A DNA stretch of 64,000 bases, taken from contig NZ_JALNUP010000016.1 of assembly GCF_026540855.1 (NCBI RefSeq), positions 1 to 64,000 on the forward strand, read 5' to 3'. The stretch comes from Sphingomonas sp. GC_Shp_5 (lineage in GTDB: Bacteria; Pseudomonadota; Alphaproteobacteria; Sphingomonadales; Sphingomonadaceae). Made by a program: the position numbers and the translations under genes. The notes below the pieces were generated by a model. It was given only the letters and a program-made list of their open reading frames with translations, was not told the origin of the DNA and did not search any database. Shown here one piece after another: positions 43,168-51,576 of the stretch. Each line of letters starts with the position of its first letter. Position 1 is the stretch's first letter.

Positions 43168-43168
43168 C

Positions 43169-44176
43169 ATGAGCAATCAGCCGAACACCTCGGACGATGG
43201 CGATCGTGTCGTCGTTCCCTTCATGCCCGCGATGCGTAAGAAGCTCGGCGCGCGTCTATCGCCGCCGGCGACCAAGCTGGTGGTCACGGACAGCGGCGCG
43301 AGGAGCCGCTTTTGGCGCGGCGTCGGTGCGATCTGGCACCGGCTAGTCGCCTTCTCGGTTGTCGGAGCCGCGGCGGTCACGTTGTTGCCGCACGCCGCAT
43401 ACGCCTCTGAGACGCCTGTGTCCGGGGGCAAGGACGCGCGCGTCCGCAATGTGGATTATGATCCCGACCAGGTGGTGACGATCGTCGGCAGCTTCCGCCA
43501 TGCGATCGAGATCCAGTTCGGCCCCGGTGAGACGGTCACGCAAGCCGCCTTGGGCGACACGGTTTCCTGGCAGATCGCGCCGGTCGGCAACATCGTCTTC
43601 CTGAAGCCGCGCGAGCGGGCGGGCGGGACGAACCTGATCGTTGTCACGAACGCGGGCGGAGCGCCGCGGACCTACCACTTCAACCTGACGCTTGGCACTG
43701 GCGAGACCATGTACGGCGTACGCTTCCGCTACCCGCGCGAGGAGCGTGCGATGGCGGCGCTGCAAGTTCAGCTCGCCCAGGCCCAGGCCGCAAAGTCTGT
43801 AGAGACCAACGTGGCGCAAGCGGCGCTCGATCATGCCGTGATCGAGGGAACGCGGAACATGAAATACACCGTGCAAGGCGATTCCGCGCTTCAGCCGACC
43901 GAGATCTCCGACAATGGCGAGTTCACGGTGCTGCGGTATCCCGGGCACGCCGACATTCCGTCGATCTTCGCCGTCGACGTCGATGGGACCGAGACGATCG
44001 TCCCCTACGATGTGCGGGAGGATTTCGTGGTGATCCACGCCGTCTATCGGCAGCTCCGCCTCAGGCGCGGGACGACCGTCCTTTGCGTCTACAACGAGGC
44101 GCCTTTGCGCAACGATCGCGGCGACCGGACAGGCACCGTTTCCAATGTCGTCGAACGCAAAGTGAAGGGGCAGTAA
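43169..44176 (+). CDS. virB9: VirB9-like outer-membrane core protein
   Basis: VirB9 features: IQFGPGETVTQAALGDTVSWQI, GNIVFLKPRERAGGTNLIVVT, and the C-terminal MKYTVQGDSALQPTEISDNGEFTVLRYPG. The signal-like hydrophobic segment (VAFSVVGAAAVTLLPHAAYA) begins only near residue 60, after a basic N-terminal extension, unusual for this family. An internal start is possible, or the extension is a long N-region. The gene starts right after the virB8 stop. Confidence 0.92.
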   Translation: MSNQPNTSDDGDRVVVPFMPAMRKKLGARLSPPATKLVVTDSGARSRFWRGVGAIWHRLVAFSVVGAAAVTLLPHAAYASETPVSGGKDARVRNVDYDPDQVVTIVGSFRHAIEIQFGPGETVTQAALGDTVSWQIAPVGNIVFLKPRERAGGTNLIVVTNAGGAPRTYHFNLTLGTGETMYGVRFRYPREERAMAALQVQLAQAQAAKSVETNVAQAALDHAVIEGTRNMKYTVQGDSALQPTEISDNGEFTVLRYPGHADIPSIFAVDVDGTETIVPYDVREDFVVIHAVYRQLRLRRGTTVLCVYNEAPLRNDRGDRTGTVSNVVERKVKGQ

Positions 44177-44177
44177 G

Positions 44178-45494
44178 ATGGTCGGCAATGTGATTGACCG
44201 GGGCGGCGATGTCGCCGTCGACACCGTTCCCCCCGGCGAGCAGGATACCGTAGTCGCGCGCAGCGGCGGTTGGGGCAATATCGCCTTCATCGGCGCCGGC
44301 ATCGGCCTCTTGGGCGCGATGGGCGGTATCATGATCGGCTATAGCGCGTTTCACCACAGCGCCAGTGCCACGGCCGCGGCGCAGCCGGCCAAGGCAAGCG
44401 AGCGGTCGGTTGACGACGTGATGGGCTCGCAGAACGCGCAGCGGGCGGCACTGGCAGGGCAACTTGGCCAACCGGGCGTCCAGACCGATATTTTTGGCCG
44501 GCCCATCCGCCCGACGCCGGGACAGCCGACTGTCGCCGCTGATGGCAGCGTCGTGCCGGCTACGGCGACATCGACGTCGACGACGCCCGCGAACGGACAG
44601 CAGTCTCCCGAGCAGCGTCGCGCCGAGGCGGCGCGAACGATGGCGGATGCCGCTCGCCGGTCGCCGATCATGGCGTTCGGCACTACCGGCACCTCGGCAG
44701 CGGCGCTTCCGGGCACATCGATGGCCGAGGCGCAGCCCCAGCAACATGGGGCGGGCCAAGAAGATGGCCAGGGCCGGCCAGGTGGTCAAACGACCGCTGG
44801 ACGGCAGGGCTTCGGGGCTAGTGGCTTTGGCGCTCCCAATGAGGAATCCGGACCGGCGGGCAAGGGTACAACCGATTTCAGCGATCAGCTCGGCCATGCG
44901 TCGATCCAGACGGTGCGGGCGACGATGGTCGCCGATCGCAATCTCCTCCTGAGCGCAGGTACGGTTATCCCCTGCACGCTCCAGACGGCGATCAATTCGA
45001 CCCAGGCGGGCTTTGTGTCGTGCGTCATCAATCACGACGTCTATTCCGAGAACGGCCGCATCGTCCTCCTCGACAAGGGGACCAAGGTGCTCGGCCAATA
45101 TTCGGGCGGTATCACACAGGGTCAGGCGCGGCTTTTCGTCCTGTGGACGCGCGCGCTGACGCCTCGCGGCGTAGCGATCGATCTCGGGTCGCCCGCGGCT
45201 GATAGCCTCGGCCGCGCCGGCTTGGCCGGCGGTGTTGATACCCAGTTCTGGGCACGGTTCGGGGTGGGGTTGGTAATCTCGGTGCTGGAGGATGCCTCGC
45301 AGATCGCAAGCCGGTCGCTGGCCGGTGAGGGCAGCAACACCACCCAGGTTCCTAGCAACACGGGATCGACGGTCCTTAACCAGACGATGCAGATCAGGCC
45401 GATCCTCAAGAAGAACCAGGGCGACACAGCCGCGATCTTTGTCGCCAAGGACTTCGATTTCCGCTCGGTCTATGACGTGGGATTGAGGCGCTAA
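44178..45494 (+). CDS. virB10: VirB10-like core complex protein
   Basis: A 438-residue VirB10/TrbI protein: cytoplasmic N terminus, one membrane helix (IAFIGAGIGLLGAMGGIMIGY, about residues 35-55), a Pro/Gln/Thr-rich periplasmic linker, then the conserved beta-barrel domain (LLSAGTVIPCTLQTAINSTQAGF, VLLDKGTKVLGQYSGG, LWTRALTPRGVAIDLGSPA). It spans both membranes and gates the channel. Confidence 0.94.
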   Translation: MVGNVIDRGGDVAVDTVPPGEQDTVVARSGGWGNIAFIGAGIGLLGAMGGIMIGYSAFHHSASATAAAQPAKASERSVDDVMGSQNAQRAALAGQLGQPGVQTDIFGRPIRPTPGQPTVAADGSVVPATATSTSTTPANGQQSPEQRRAEAARTMADAARRSPIMAFGTTGTSAAALPGTSMAEAQPQQHGAGQEDGQGRPGGQTTAGRQGFGASGFGAPNEESGPAGKGTTDFSDQLGHASIQTVRATMVADRNLLLSAGTVIPCTLQTAINSTQAGFVSCVINHDVYSENGRIVLLDKGTKVLGQYSGGITQGQARLFVLWTRALTPRGVAIDLGSPAADSLGRAGLAGGVDTQFWARFGVGLVISVLEDASQIASRSLAGEGSNTTQVPSNTGSTVLNQTMQIRPILKKNQGDTAAIFVAKDFDFRSVYDVGLRR

Positions 45495-45497
45495 GCG

Positions 45498-46520
45498 ATG
45501 GCTTCCAATGTCACGTCGCTGATCTACGAGCATAATGCGGCGCCGATCCAGCGGCACCTCGAACGCGACGACGTGACTGAGCTGGTTATCAATGGGCCAG
45601 GTATGATCGGCCTCGAGACCCGTGAGGGGTGGGAGTGGCACGAGGAGCCGGCGTTGGACAACGCCGCGCTCATGACGCTGGCGAAGCTGATCGCGGGTCT
45701 GACCAAGCAGGACATCAACTCGGAATATCCGATCTGTTCGTCGGTCCTGCCGGGTGGCGAGCGCGCGCAGGTCGTGGTGCCCCCGGCCGTCGAGCAAGGC
45801 TTCATCTCGATCACGATCCGCAAAGCGTCAGGCGTGACGATGAACATCGACGATTTCGAGCGCGCCGGCCTCTTCAGCGAGGTTCGCGCGCATGGCCTGC
45901 ACGCGGACGTCGATGGGGAGTTGCTGAGGTATCGCGATGCCGGCCACTGGAAAGCGTTCTTCAAGCTCGCCGTCGAGGCTCGCAAGAACATCCTGATCTC
46001 GGGCGCCACAGGGTCGGGCAAGACGAGCTTCTCCAAGGGGCTCATCAAGCTGATCCCGGACTATGAGCGGATCCTCACGATCGAGGACACGCGCGAGCTC
46101 GTCGTGCCCCAGCGCAATCACGTCCACATGATGTACGCCAAGGACGGAAAGAGCCTCCAGAAGGCCGGTGCGAAGGAATTGCTGGAGTCGGCACTGCGTA
46201 TGCGGCCCGATCGCATCCTCCTTCAGGAGCTGCGCGACGGCACGGCCTTTTTCTACCTGCGCAACGTCAACAGCGGCCATCCCGGGTCGATCACGACGGT
46301 TCACGCCAACACGGCCGAGGGCGCGCTCGAGCAGCTCACGCTGCTGGTCAAGGAATCGGAAGGCGGCAACGACCTCGACCGTCACGACATACGCGCGTTG
46401 CTGCGTTCGCTGGTCGATATTGTCGTGCAGATGCACCGCCTGCCGCCCGGCGACGGACGGCCAGCCCGCTATCGCATGACGGAAGTCTGGTTCGATCCAG
46501 CGAGCAAGCCGAACGACTGA
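45498..46520 (+). CDS. virB11: VirB11-like traffic ATPase
   Basis: A 340-residue hexameric ATPase: Walker A ISGATGSGKTSFSKG, IEDTRELV, and the Walker B region LLQELRDGTAF, followed by HPGSITTVHANTAEGALEQL. It supplies energy for pilus biogenesis and DNA transfer with VirB4 and VirD4. It follows virB10 by 3 bases. Confidence 0.95.
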   Translation: MASNVTSLIYEHNAAPIQRHLERDDVTELVINGPGMIGLETREGWEWHEEPALDNAALMTLAKLIAGLTKQDINSEYPICSSVLPGGERAQVVVPPAVEQGFISITIRKASGVTMNIDDFERAGLFSEVRAHGLHADVDGELLRYRDAGHWKAFFKLAVEARKNILISGATGSGKTSFSKGLIKLIPDYERILTIEDTRELVVPQRNHVHMMYAKDGKSLQKAGAKELLESALRMRPDRILLQELRDGTAFFYLRNVNSGHPGSITTVHANTAEGALEQLTLLVKESEGGNDLDRHDIRALLRSLVDIVVQMHRLPPGDGRPARYRMTEVWFDPASKPND

Positions 46521-46532
46521 GAGGATGCCACT

Positions 46533-48458
46533 ATGAGCGGTAAGTGGGTTCGTAGCGACGAGGGATCGCAGCCGGGCGCTATCGTGTTCCTGGCCCTGAT
46601 CGGCCTAGCGGTGAGCGCGGGCGTCGGCGCGATCGCGGTGCTGTGGAGTTCGCACCTCCTCAGCGTCCATACCCCGTGGCGCAAGGTGCCGGCCGCCCTC
46701 TGGGCGATGAAGGGCTACCCGATCGTCTATAAGCCCTTCATGGTTGGGTTCGGGATCGGCCTGGTCCTGACCGTCATCACCATCGTCTCGACGCTGTTCC
46801 AGCGGCAGAAGCTCCACGGCGAAGCGCGCTTTGCGCGTGTGGGCGAAGTCCGCAGGGGCAAGATGCTGGCGCCTGCCGGCATCGTCCTGGGGAAGTTCGG
46901 GGGTAAGGTCATGCGCTTTGGCGGACCCGAGCATGTCATGCTCGAGGCGCCGACCCGCGCCGGTAAGGGCGTAGGCGTCATCATCCCCAACTTGCTCGAC
47001 TGGCCCGATTCCCTCGTCGTTCTGGACATCAAACAGGAGAATTACGACAACACGGCCGGGTATCGGCTGAAGGTGCTCGGCCAGCAGGTCCTGCTCTTCA
47101 ACCCGCTCGATTCAACCGGTCGGACCGTGCGCTGGAACCCACTCAGCTACATCAACCGGCGCGATCCCGTTGAGGTCATCAACGAGCTGCAGAAGATCGC
47201 AGCGATGCTCTATCCCGATCCTCTGACCGGCGAGAAGTTCTGGGCCGAAGGCGCGCGAACGGCGTTCCTCGGCATCGCGGCCTATATCGCGGCGACCGTC
47301 GATGATGGCGAGGACGCGCTCCCCTTCACGCTTGGCGAGGTTTATCGCCAGTTTGCGGCCGGTGATGCCCAGCGCCGGTTCCCGAAGATCATCGCCGACC
47401 GCAAGAAGGCCGGTAAGCCCCTGTCGGAAGGGTGCGTTTCGGCGATCAAGGATTATACCGGATCGTCCGCAAACACGTTCTCCGGCCTGCGCCAGTCCGT
47501 CACGTCGAAGATCAACGGCTGGCTAAACCCCTATGTAGACGCCGCCACGTCGGAGAGCGATTTCGATCTGAGCGATTTCCGCGACAAGCGGATCTCGCTC
47601 TATCTCGGCGTGTCGCCGGACGATCTGGACCGGGTCGCGCCGATCTATGGTCTCCTGTTCCAGCAGCTCATCGACCGCAACGTGCGCGAGCTGCCAAAGG
47701 GCGACAAGCACCAGATCAAGGTTCTTCTTGCGCTCGACGAGTTTGCCAGCCTCGGCAAATGCACTGTGCTGGCGAACGCCTTCAGCTACGTCGCTGGCTA
47801 CGGGCTGCGTATGTTGCCGGCGTTCCAGTCGCTCGAGCAGATCCAGGGCGTCTATGGCGACAAGGTGGCGGCCGACATCGAACGAAACTGCGCGGTGCGC
47901 CTCGTCCTCCGGCCGGCCGGGCTGGCGGAGGCCAAGAAGATTTCCGACCAGCTCGGGAGCTACACGTTCCGCGCGCGCTCGCGCTCGATGGGGACGTGGG
48001 GTGGTGGTGGCGGCTCCACATCCGATTCCGATCAGCGCCGGCCGCTGATGCTGCCGCAGGAGGTCGAGCTGCTGCCGGAGAATGACCTCATCGTCTTCCG
48101 GCGTGGCATGTACGCGACCTATGGCAAGAAGGTCCGTTACTATGCCGAGAAGAAGCTCGCCGAGCGGACCAAGATCCCGGCGCCGGAAATGCCTCCGATC
48201 CGCGTCGATCCGGCGATCGCCGCCAACAGTCTCCGCGTGATCGAGGCGTCTGCAGCCGGCGGGGAAGCGAATACAGATGCCTCCGCGCCTACGCCGGCTT
48301 CTGAGTCCGAAAACGAAACCGCGAGCATCACTCCGCGCCGGTCAGCGGCTCCGTATAATCAAAGTGCGGTTGATGCGGCGAGAGCTGCGCCTGTTCAGCA
48401 GCGCACCAGCATCCTGTTTAATCGCCTCCTCGTCGTGAAGCAGTCCAAAGCCGCGTAG
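46533..48458 (+). CDS. virD4: VirD4/TraG-like coupling protein
   Basis: The 641-residue coupling protein has two N-terminal membrane helices (IVFLALIGLAVSAGVGAIAVLW; FMVGFGIGLVLTVITIVSTLF), Walker A APTRAGKGVGVIIPNLL, and the conserved YIAATVDDGEDALPFTL and LLALDEFASLGK segments. It brings the relaxase-bound strand to the secretion channel. It is the last gene of the transfer operon; the relaxase gene is about 13 kb away on the other strand, beyond the fluoride island. Confidence 0.94.
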   Translation: MSGKWVRSDEGSQPGAIVFLALIGLAVSAGVGAIAVLWSSHLLSVHTPWRKVPAALWAMKGYPIVYKPFMVGFGIGLVLTVITIVSTLFQRQKLHGEARFARVGEVRRGKMLAPAGIVLGKFGGKVMRFGGPEHVMLEAPTRAGKGVGVIIPNLLDWPDSLVVLDIKQENYDNTAGYRLKVLGQQVLLFNPLDSTGRTVRWNPLSYINRRDPVEVINELQKIAAMLYPDPLTGEKFWAEGARTAFLGIAAYIAATVDDGEDALPFTLGEVYRQFAAGDAQRRFPKIIADRKKAGKPLSEGCVSAIKDYTGSSANTFSGLRQSVTSKINGWLNPYVDAATSESDFDLSDFRDKRISLYLGVSPDDLDRVAPIYGLLFQQLIDRNVRELPKGDKHQIKVLLALDEFASLGKCTVLANAFSYVAGYGLRMLPAFQSLEQIQGVYGDKVAADIERNCAVRLVLRPAGLAEAKKISDQLGSYTFRARSRSMGTWGGGGGSTSDSDQRRPLMLPQEVELLPENDLIVFRRGMYATYGKKVRYYAEKKLAERTKIPAPEMPPIRVDPAIAANSLRVIEASAAGGEANTDASAPTPASESENETASITPRRSAAPYNQSAVDAARAAPVQQRTSILFNRLLVVKQSKAA

Positions 48459-48817
48459 CAAGCTGGCGGCCGCGCTGGGCGCGGTCGCTTCTGTCTGGCC
48501 TTCACTTTGCTACGACCAGGCGCTCGACGTCGAGCTGGCGGCTGTCTGCCGACGTTTCTGTGGGCGCCGATGCGTCGGCGCGGAAGGAAGGGGGCGCAGC
48601 CCCCCTCTGGGCAAGGGCTAGACCGTCTCCGCGCGAGCGCTCCGCTTGGCGACCGAGGGGGTATCCCCAATCTTCCCGGCGCTGCGCTCTGGTGCAGATC
48701 GGGTGATCCCCCTCCCCCTCGATCGGCCCCGGTTTTGCCCATTCACCCCCGCTCTCGGCGAGGGCCAGAAGTCGATGCGCGCATCGCCTTCGGCTCAATT
48801 CGAGAAAGGAAATGACT
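48459..48817. other. Intergenic region after virD4
   Basis: About 360 bases with no supported gene. It contains a GGGGGC, GCA, GCCCCC stem near 48590-48605, which could end the transfer operon transcript although no T tract follows. The region is very G+C-rich. No inverted repeats of an insertion sequence are seen. Confidence 0.4.
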
Positions 48818-49066
48818 ATGGAAACCGCTCGGTGCCCTTCGGGACTGCCTGGTTACGGCTACTCAATGCAGGCGGCAGCGATCGCCAGTGCGCTGGTGGA
48901 GCGAGAAAATGCCCATATCTATCGCATGAGGGTTCGGGACTGGCTGGACCGTATCGAAGATCCAGACAAGGAAGGCTTCGAGGACATGGACGAGGGTCGC
49001 GTTTTCGCTGAGTTTTTGACCAACCTGGTGCGGGTGGGATCGGGCCTGAAGGCGGTCGAACAGTAG
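48818..49066 (+). CDS. Hypothetical protein, 82 aa
   Basis: The ATG at 48818 has AAAGGA seven to nine bases upstream, better spaced than the ATG at 48812. The helical, charged product (MQAAAIASALVERENAHIYRMRVRDWLDRIEDPDKEGFEDMDEGRVFAEFLTNLVRVG) is not recognised. It lies between virD4 and the fluoride riboswitch. Confidence 0.6.
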   Translation: METARCPSGLPGYGYSMQAAAIASALVERENAHIYRMRVRDWLDRIEDPDKEGFEDMDEGRVFAEFLTNLVRVGSGLKAVEQ

Positions 49067-49193
49067 TGGCGGGGGTGTACGCGACTTAGAAATATCTCCA
49101 GGTCGCGTCACTTCGACCGTGCATGGCGTAGCAAATTGATGCGCGACATCTTTGGTTGACGTTGCTGCACCGCGGCGACATAGAGCAGCTTAA

Positions 49194-49256
49194 GGCGATG
49201 GATTTCCGCCTGGTCACGTTGGCCGAACCGCCCTCGCAAGGGCCGATGATTCCTAC
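49194..49256 (+). ncRNA. Fluoride riboswitch (crcB motif) heading the fluoride operon
   Basis: The sequence follows the crcB motif: stem GGCG (49194-49197)/CGCC (49207-49210) around ATGGATTTC, then GGCCGAACC, hairpin GCCCT, loop CGCA, AGGGC (49230-49243), and CGATGATTCCTAC ending at 49256. The antiporter gene starts 30 bases later after AAGGAGGA. It differs from the copy at 4683 by a compensatory change in the first stem. Fluoride with Mg is expected to switch on expression of the genes that follow. Confidence 0.9.
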
Positions 49257-49285
49257 CCGGCGCCGCAAGGCAGCAAGGAGGAATC

Positions 49286-50686
49286 GTGCGCGCGACGTTT
49301 CGCAATCTCTACGACGAATTCAATGTGGCCGCGTTTTTCCGCGATCGCCATGACCATGCCATGTCGGTGCTGCGCTGGACGCTGATCCTCGTGCCGATGG
49401 CGGCGCTGGTTGGAACGCTCTGCGCTGCCTTTCTATGGAGCCTCGACGCCGCGACGCAGGCACGGTTCGACTATCCCTGGCTGCTGTACCTCCTACCCGT
49501 GGGCGGAGCAGCAATCGCATGGCTCTATCACCATACCGGCCGTTCGGTCGAAGCGGGCAACAACCTCATCGTCGAACAGATACACGAGCCTGGAGGCGGC
49601 GTCCCGCTGCGCATGGCCCCGCTCGTCTTCGTCGGAACGATCGCCACCCACCTCTTTGGTGGTTCCGCGGGACGTGAGGGCACCGCGGTACAGCTTGGCG
49701 GCAGTCTCGCCAGCGCGGTCGCTAGCCTCTTCCGGCTCGATCCTGCCAGCATCCGGGTGTTGCTTATGGCGGGTGTCGCGGCTGGCTTCGGGGCGGTCTT
49801 CGGGACGCCGCTCGCGGGGGCGGTGTTCGCTCTCGAGGTGTTGGCCCTTGGGCGTGTCGAATACGGCGGTATTATCCCATGTCTGTTAGCCGCGCTCGTC
49901 GGCGATTGGGCGTGTCATGCCTGGGGCATCCACCATACGCCTTACCACATCACCTATGTGGCGTCCGCGAGCGGTGCCTTGTTCGTCGAGCCGCTGTTGC
50001 TCTTAAAGGCGGCGATCGCCGGCGTTGCGTTCGGTCTCGCCGGGCTGATGTTCGCGGAAGCCAATCACGCCTTCGGCGGATTACTGAAGCGCCGTATTCC
50101 CTACGGCCCCGCGCGCGCAGCGCTGGGTGGCGTTCTGGTCATCGCGCTGGTCTGGATCGTCGGTACACGCGCGTATCTCGGCCTGGGCGTGTGGTCGGCC
50201 ATTCCCGGTGATCCCACGATCGCCGGCTTTTTCACCGGCCCCGCCGATCGGTGGAGCTGGGCGCTGAAGATGCTGTTCACGGTCGTGACGCTCAGCGCGG
50301 GCTTCAAGGGCGGCGAGGTGACGCCACTATTTTTCATCGGCGCAGCGCTCGGTAATGCGCTCGGTTGGCTGCTCGGTGCGCCGCTCGACCTATTTGCGGG
50401 ACTGGGCTTCGTTGCGGTGTTCGCTGGCGCGGCCAATACGCCGCTCGCCTGCACGATCATGGGGATCGAACTGTTCGGAGCGGCCCACGCCGTCCCGATC
50501 GCGGTTGCCTGTTTCATCGCCTACATCTGCTCGGGCCATAACGGCATCTACCTGTCGCAGCGGATCGCGGTGCCGAAGCGCGTGTCTCGCGCCCATACCG
50601 GGGCTGCGACCCTGCGCGACGCTCGCGCGTCACGGCGCGGCCCCCGTCCATCCCCGACCCCTGTCATCACCAAGGAGCACGACTGA
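49286..50686 (+). CDS. clcF: ClC-F type fluoride/proton antiporter (operon copy)
   Basis: A 466-residue ClC-F protein, paralogue of the one at 4774, beginning with the same MRATFRNL at a GTG start after AAGGAGGA. The filter motif [13 protein letters not shown] and proton glutamate [10 protein letters not shown] are conserved, as are [11 protein letters not shown] and [11 protein letters not shown]. It exports fluoride against protons across the inner membrane. The C-terminal 40 residues differ from the transposon copy. It is the first gene under the riboswitch and shares one base with the DUF190 start (TGATG). Confidence 0.94.
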   Translation: MRATFRNLYDEFNVAAFFRDRHDHAMSVLRWTLILVPMAALVGTLCAAFLWSLDAATQARFDYPWLLYLLPVGGAAIAWLYHHTGRSVEAGNNLIVEQIHEPGGGVPLRMAPLVFVGTIATHLFGGSAGREGTAVQLGGSLASAVASLFRLDPASIRVLLMAGVAAGFGAVFGTPLAGAVFALEVLALGRVEYGGIIPCLLAALVGDWACHAWGIHHTPYHITYVASASGALFVEPLLLLKAAIAGVAFGLAGLMFAEANHAFGGLLKRRIPYGPARAALGGVLVIALVWIVGTRAYLGLGVWSAIPGDPTIAGFFTGPADRWSWALKMLFTVVTLSAGFKGGEVTPLFFIGAALGNALGWLLGAPLDLFAGLGFVAVFAGAANTPLACTIMGIELFGAAHAVPIAVACFIAYICSGHNGIYLSQRIAVPKRVSRAHTGAATLRDARASRRGPRPSPTPVITKEHD

Positions 50687-51108
50687 TGCCTCAACAGCAT
50701 AAGGTCACGCCGAGCGAGATCGGCATGATCCGCATTTATCTGAAGCCATCCGACAAGATCGCGACCGGATCGCGCAGTTTCTGGTCGCGCAAGCCGCTCT
50801 ACCGCGAGTTGGTTGCGCAAGCGAAGCGCGACGGCATCATGAACGCGGTCGCTCACAACACGCACTACGGCTACAGCAACCACGGTCCGGTGCGCGAGAA
50901 CGGTTCCGAAATTGCTGATCCGCACCTGACCATGTGCGTCGAGTTGATCGGTCAGCGCCACGAACTGGAACGCTTCTGCGAAGCACATGGCGAGATCCTT
51001 GGCGGCAAGGTCATTGTCTACAAGCATCTCGAACACTGGAGCATCGGCCCTAGCGGTATCCGTCACGAAGATGCAGCGCCCGCGATCCTCGCGGCAGAGC
51101 CGGAGTGA
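50686..51108 (+). CDS. DUF190 family protein
   Basis: A 140-residue small soluble protein: IGMIRIYLKPSDKIATGSRSFWSRKPLYRELVAQAKRDGI, then PHLTMCVELIGQRHELERFCEAHGEIL. DUF190 proteins form alpha/beta (PII-like) oligomers and are often encoded with or fused to CrcB fluoride channels, so a role in fluoride sensing or channel regulation is suggested by context. The start overlaps the antiporter stop and its own stop overlaps the next start by four bases. Confidence 0.85.
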   Translation: MPQQHKVTPSEIGMIRIYLKPSDKIATGSRSFWSRKPLYRELVAQAKRDGIMNAVAHNTHYGYSNHGPVRENGSEIADPHLTMCVELIGQRHELERFCEAHGEILGGKVIVYKHLEHWSIGPSGIRHEDAAPAILAAEPE

Positions 51109-51554
51109 GCACGAGGATGGAAGGCGCCGCTTCAGCGTCCTGGCTTTTCTGGGCATTGGGCTCTGCCGGCTTCGCCGCGATGACGGCGATTTTCGCCAAG
51201 ATCGGCGTCGAAGGGATCGACTCCGATCTGGCCACGCTCTTTCGGACGCTGGTGATCGTTGCCGTGCTCACCGTCCTTCTCGCGGTCACGGGCAAGTTCC
51301 AGCCGCTCGATGCGATCAGTCCGCGAAGCTGGCTGTTCCTTGCCCTGTCGGGTCTTGCGACGGGTGCCTCCTGGCTTTGCTATTTCCGCGCCTTGAAGAT
51401 CGGCGATGCCGCCCGCGTCGCACCGATCGACAAGCTGAGCGTCGTCCTCGTCGCGGTGCTCGGCGTGGCGTTTCTCGGGGAGCATCTTTCCACCCGCGGC
51501 TGGCTTGGGATCGTCTTGATCGGCGCCGGAGCCGTGCTCGTCGCCCTTGCCTGA
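51105..51554 (+). CDS. EamA-type small transporter (DMT superfamily)
   Basis: A 149-residue protein with a single EamA repeat of about five membrane spans (WLFWALGSAGFAAMTAIFAKIGV, TLVIVAVLTVLLAV, LFLALSGLATGASWLCYFRAL, LSVVLVAVLGVAFL, GIVLIGAGAVLVALA). Single-repeat members work as dimers. The GTG at 51105 overlaps the DUF190 stop; an ATG at 51117 is the alternative. The substrate is unknown; it may be a metabolite or ion linked to fluoride stress. Confidence 0.8.
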   Translation: MSTRMEGAASASWLFWALGSAGFAAMTAIFAKIGVEGIDSDLATLFRTLVIVAVLTVLLAVTGKFQPLDAISPRSWLFLALSGLATGASWLCYFRALKIGDAARVAPIDKLSVVLVAVLGVAFLGEHLSTRGWLGIVLIGAGAVLVALA

Positions 51555-51576
51555 ACCTCGAACCCGGAGCCCATCA

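Noticed and set aside
48590..48605. Rho-independent terminator after virD4
   Set aside because: The GGGGGC/GCCCCC stem is strong but is followed by CTCTGGG, not a T tract, so it is only mentioned as a possible structure.
51105..51554. EamA gene as a truncated two-domain transporter
   Set aside because: At 149 residues it looks like half a typical DMT transporter, but single-repeat EamA proteins of this length exist and both gene ends are cleanly coupled to neighbours.
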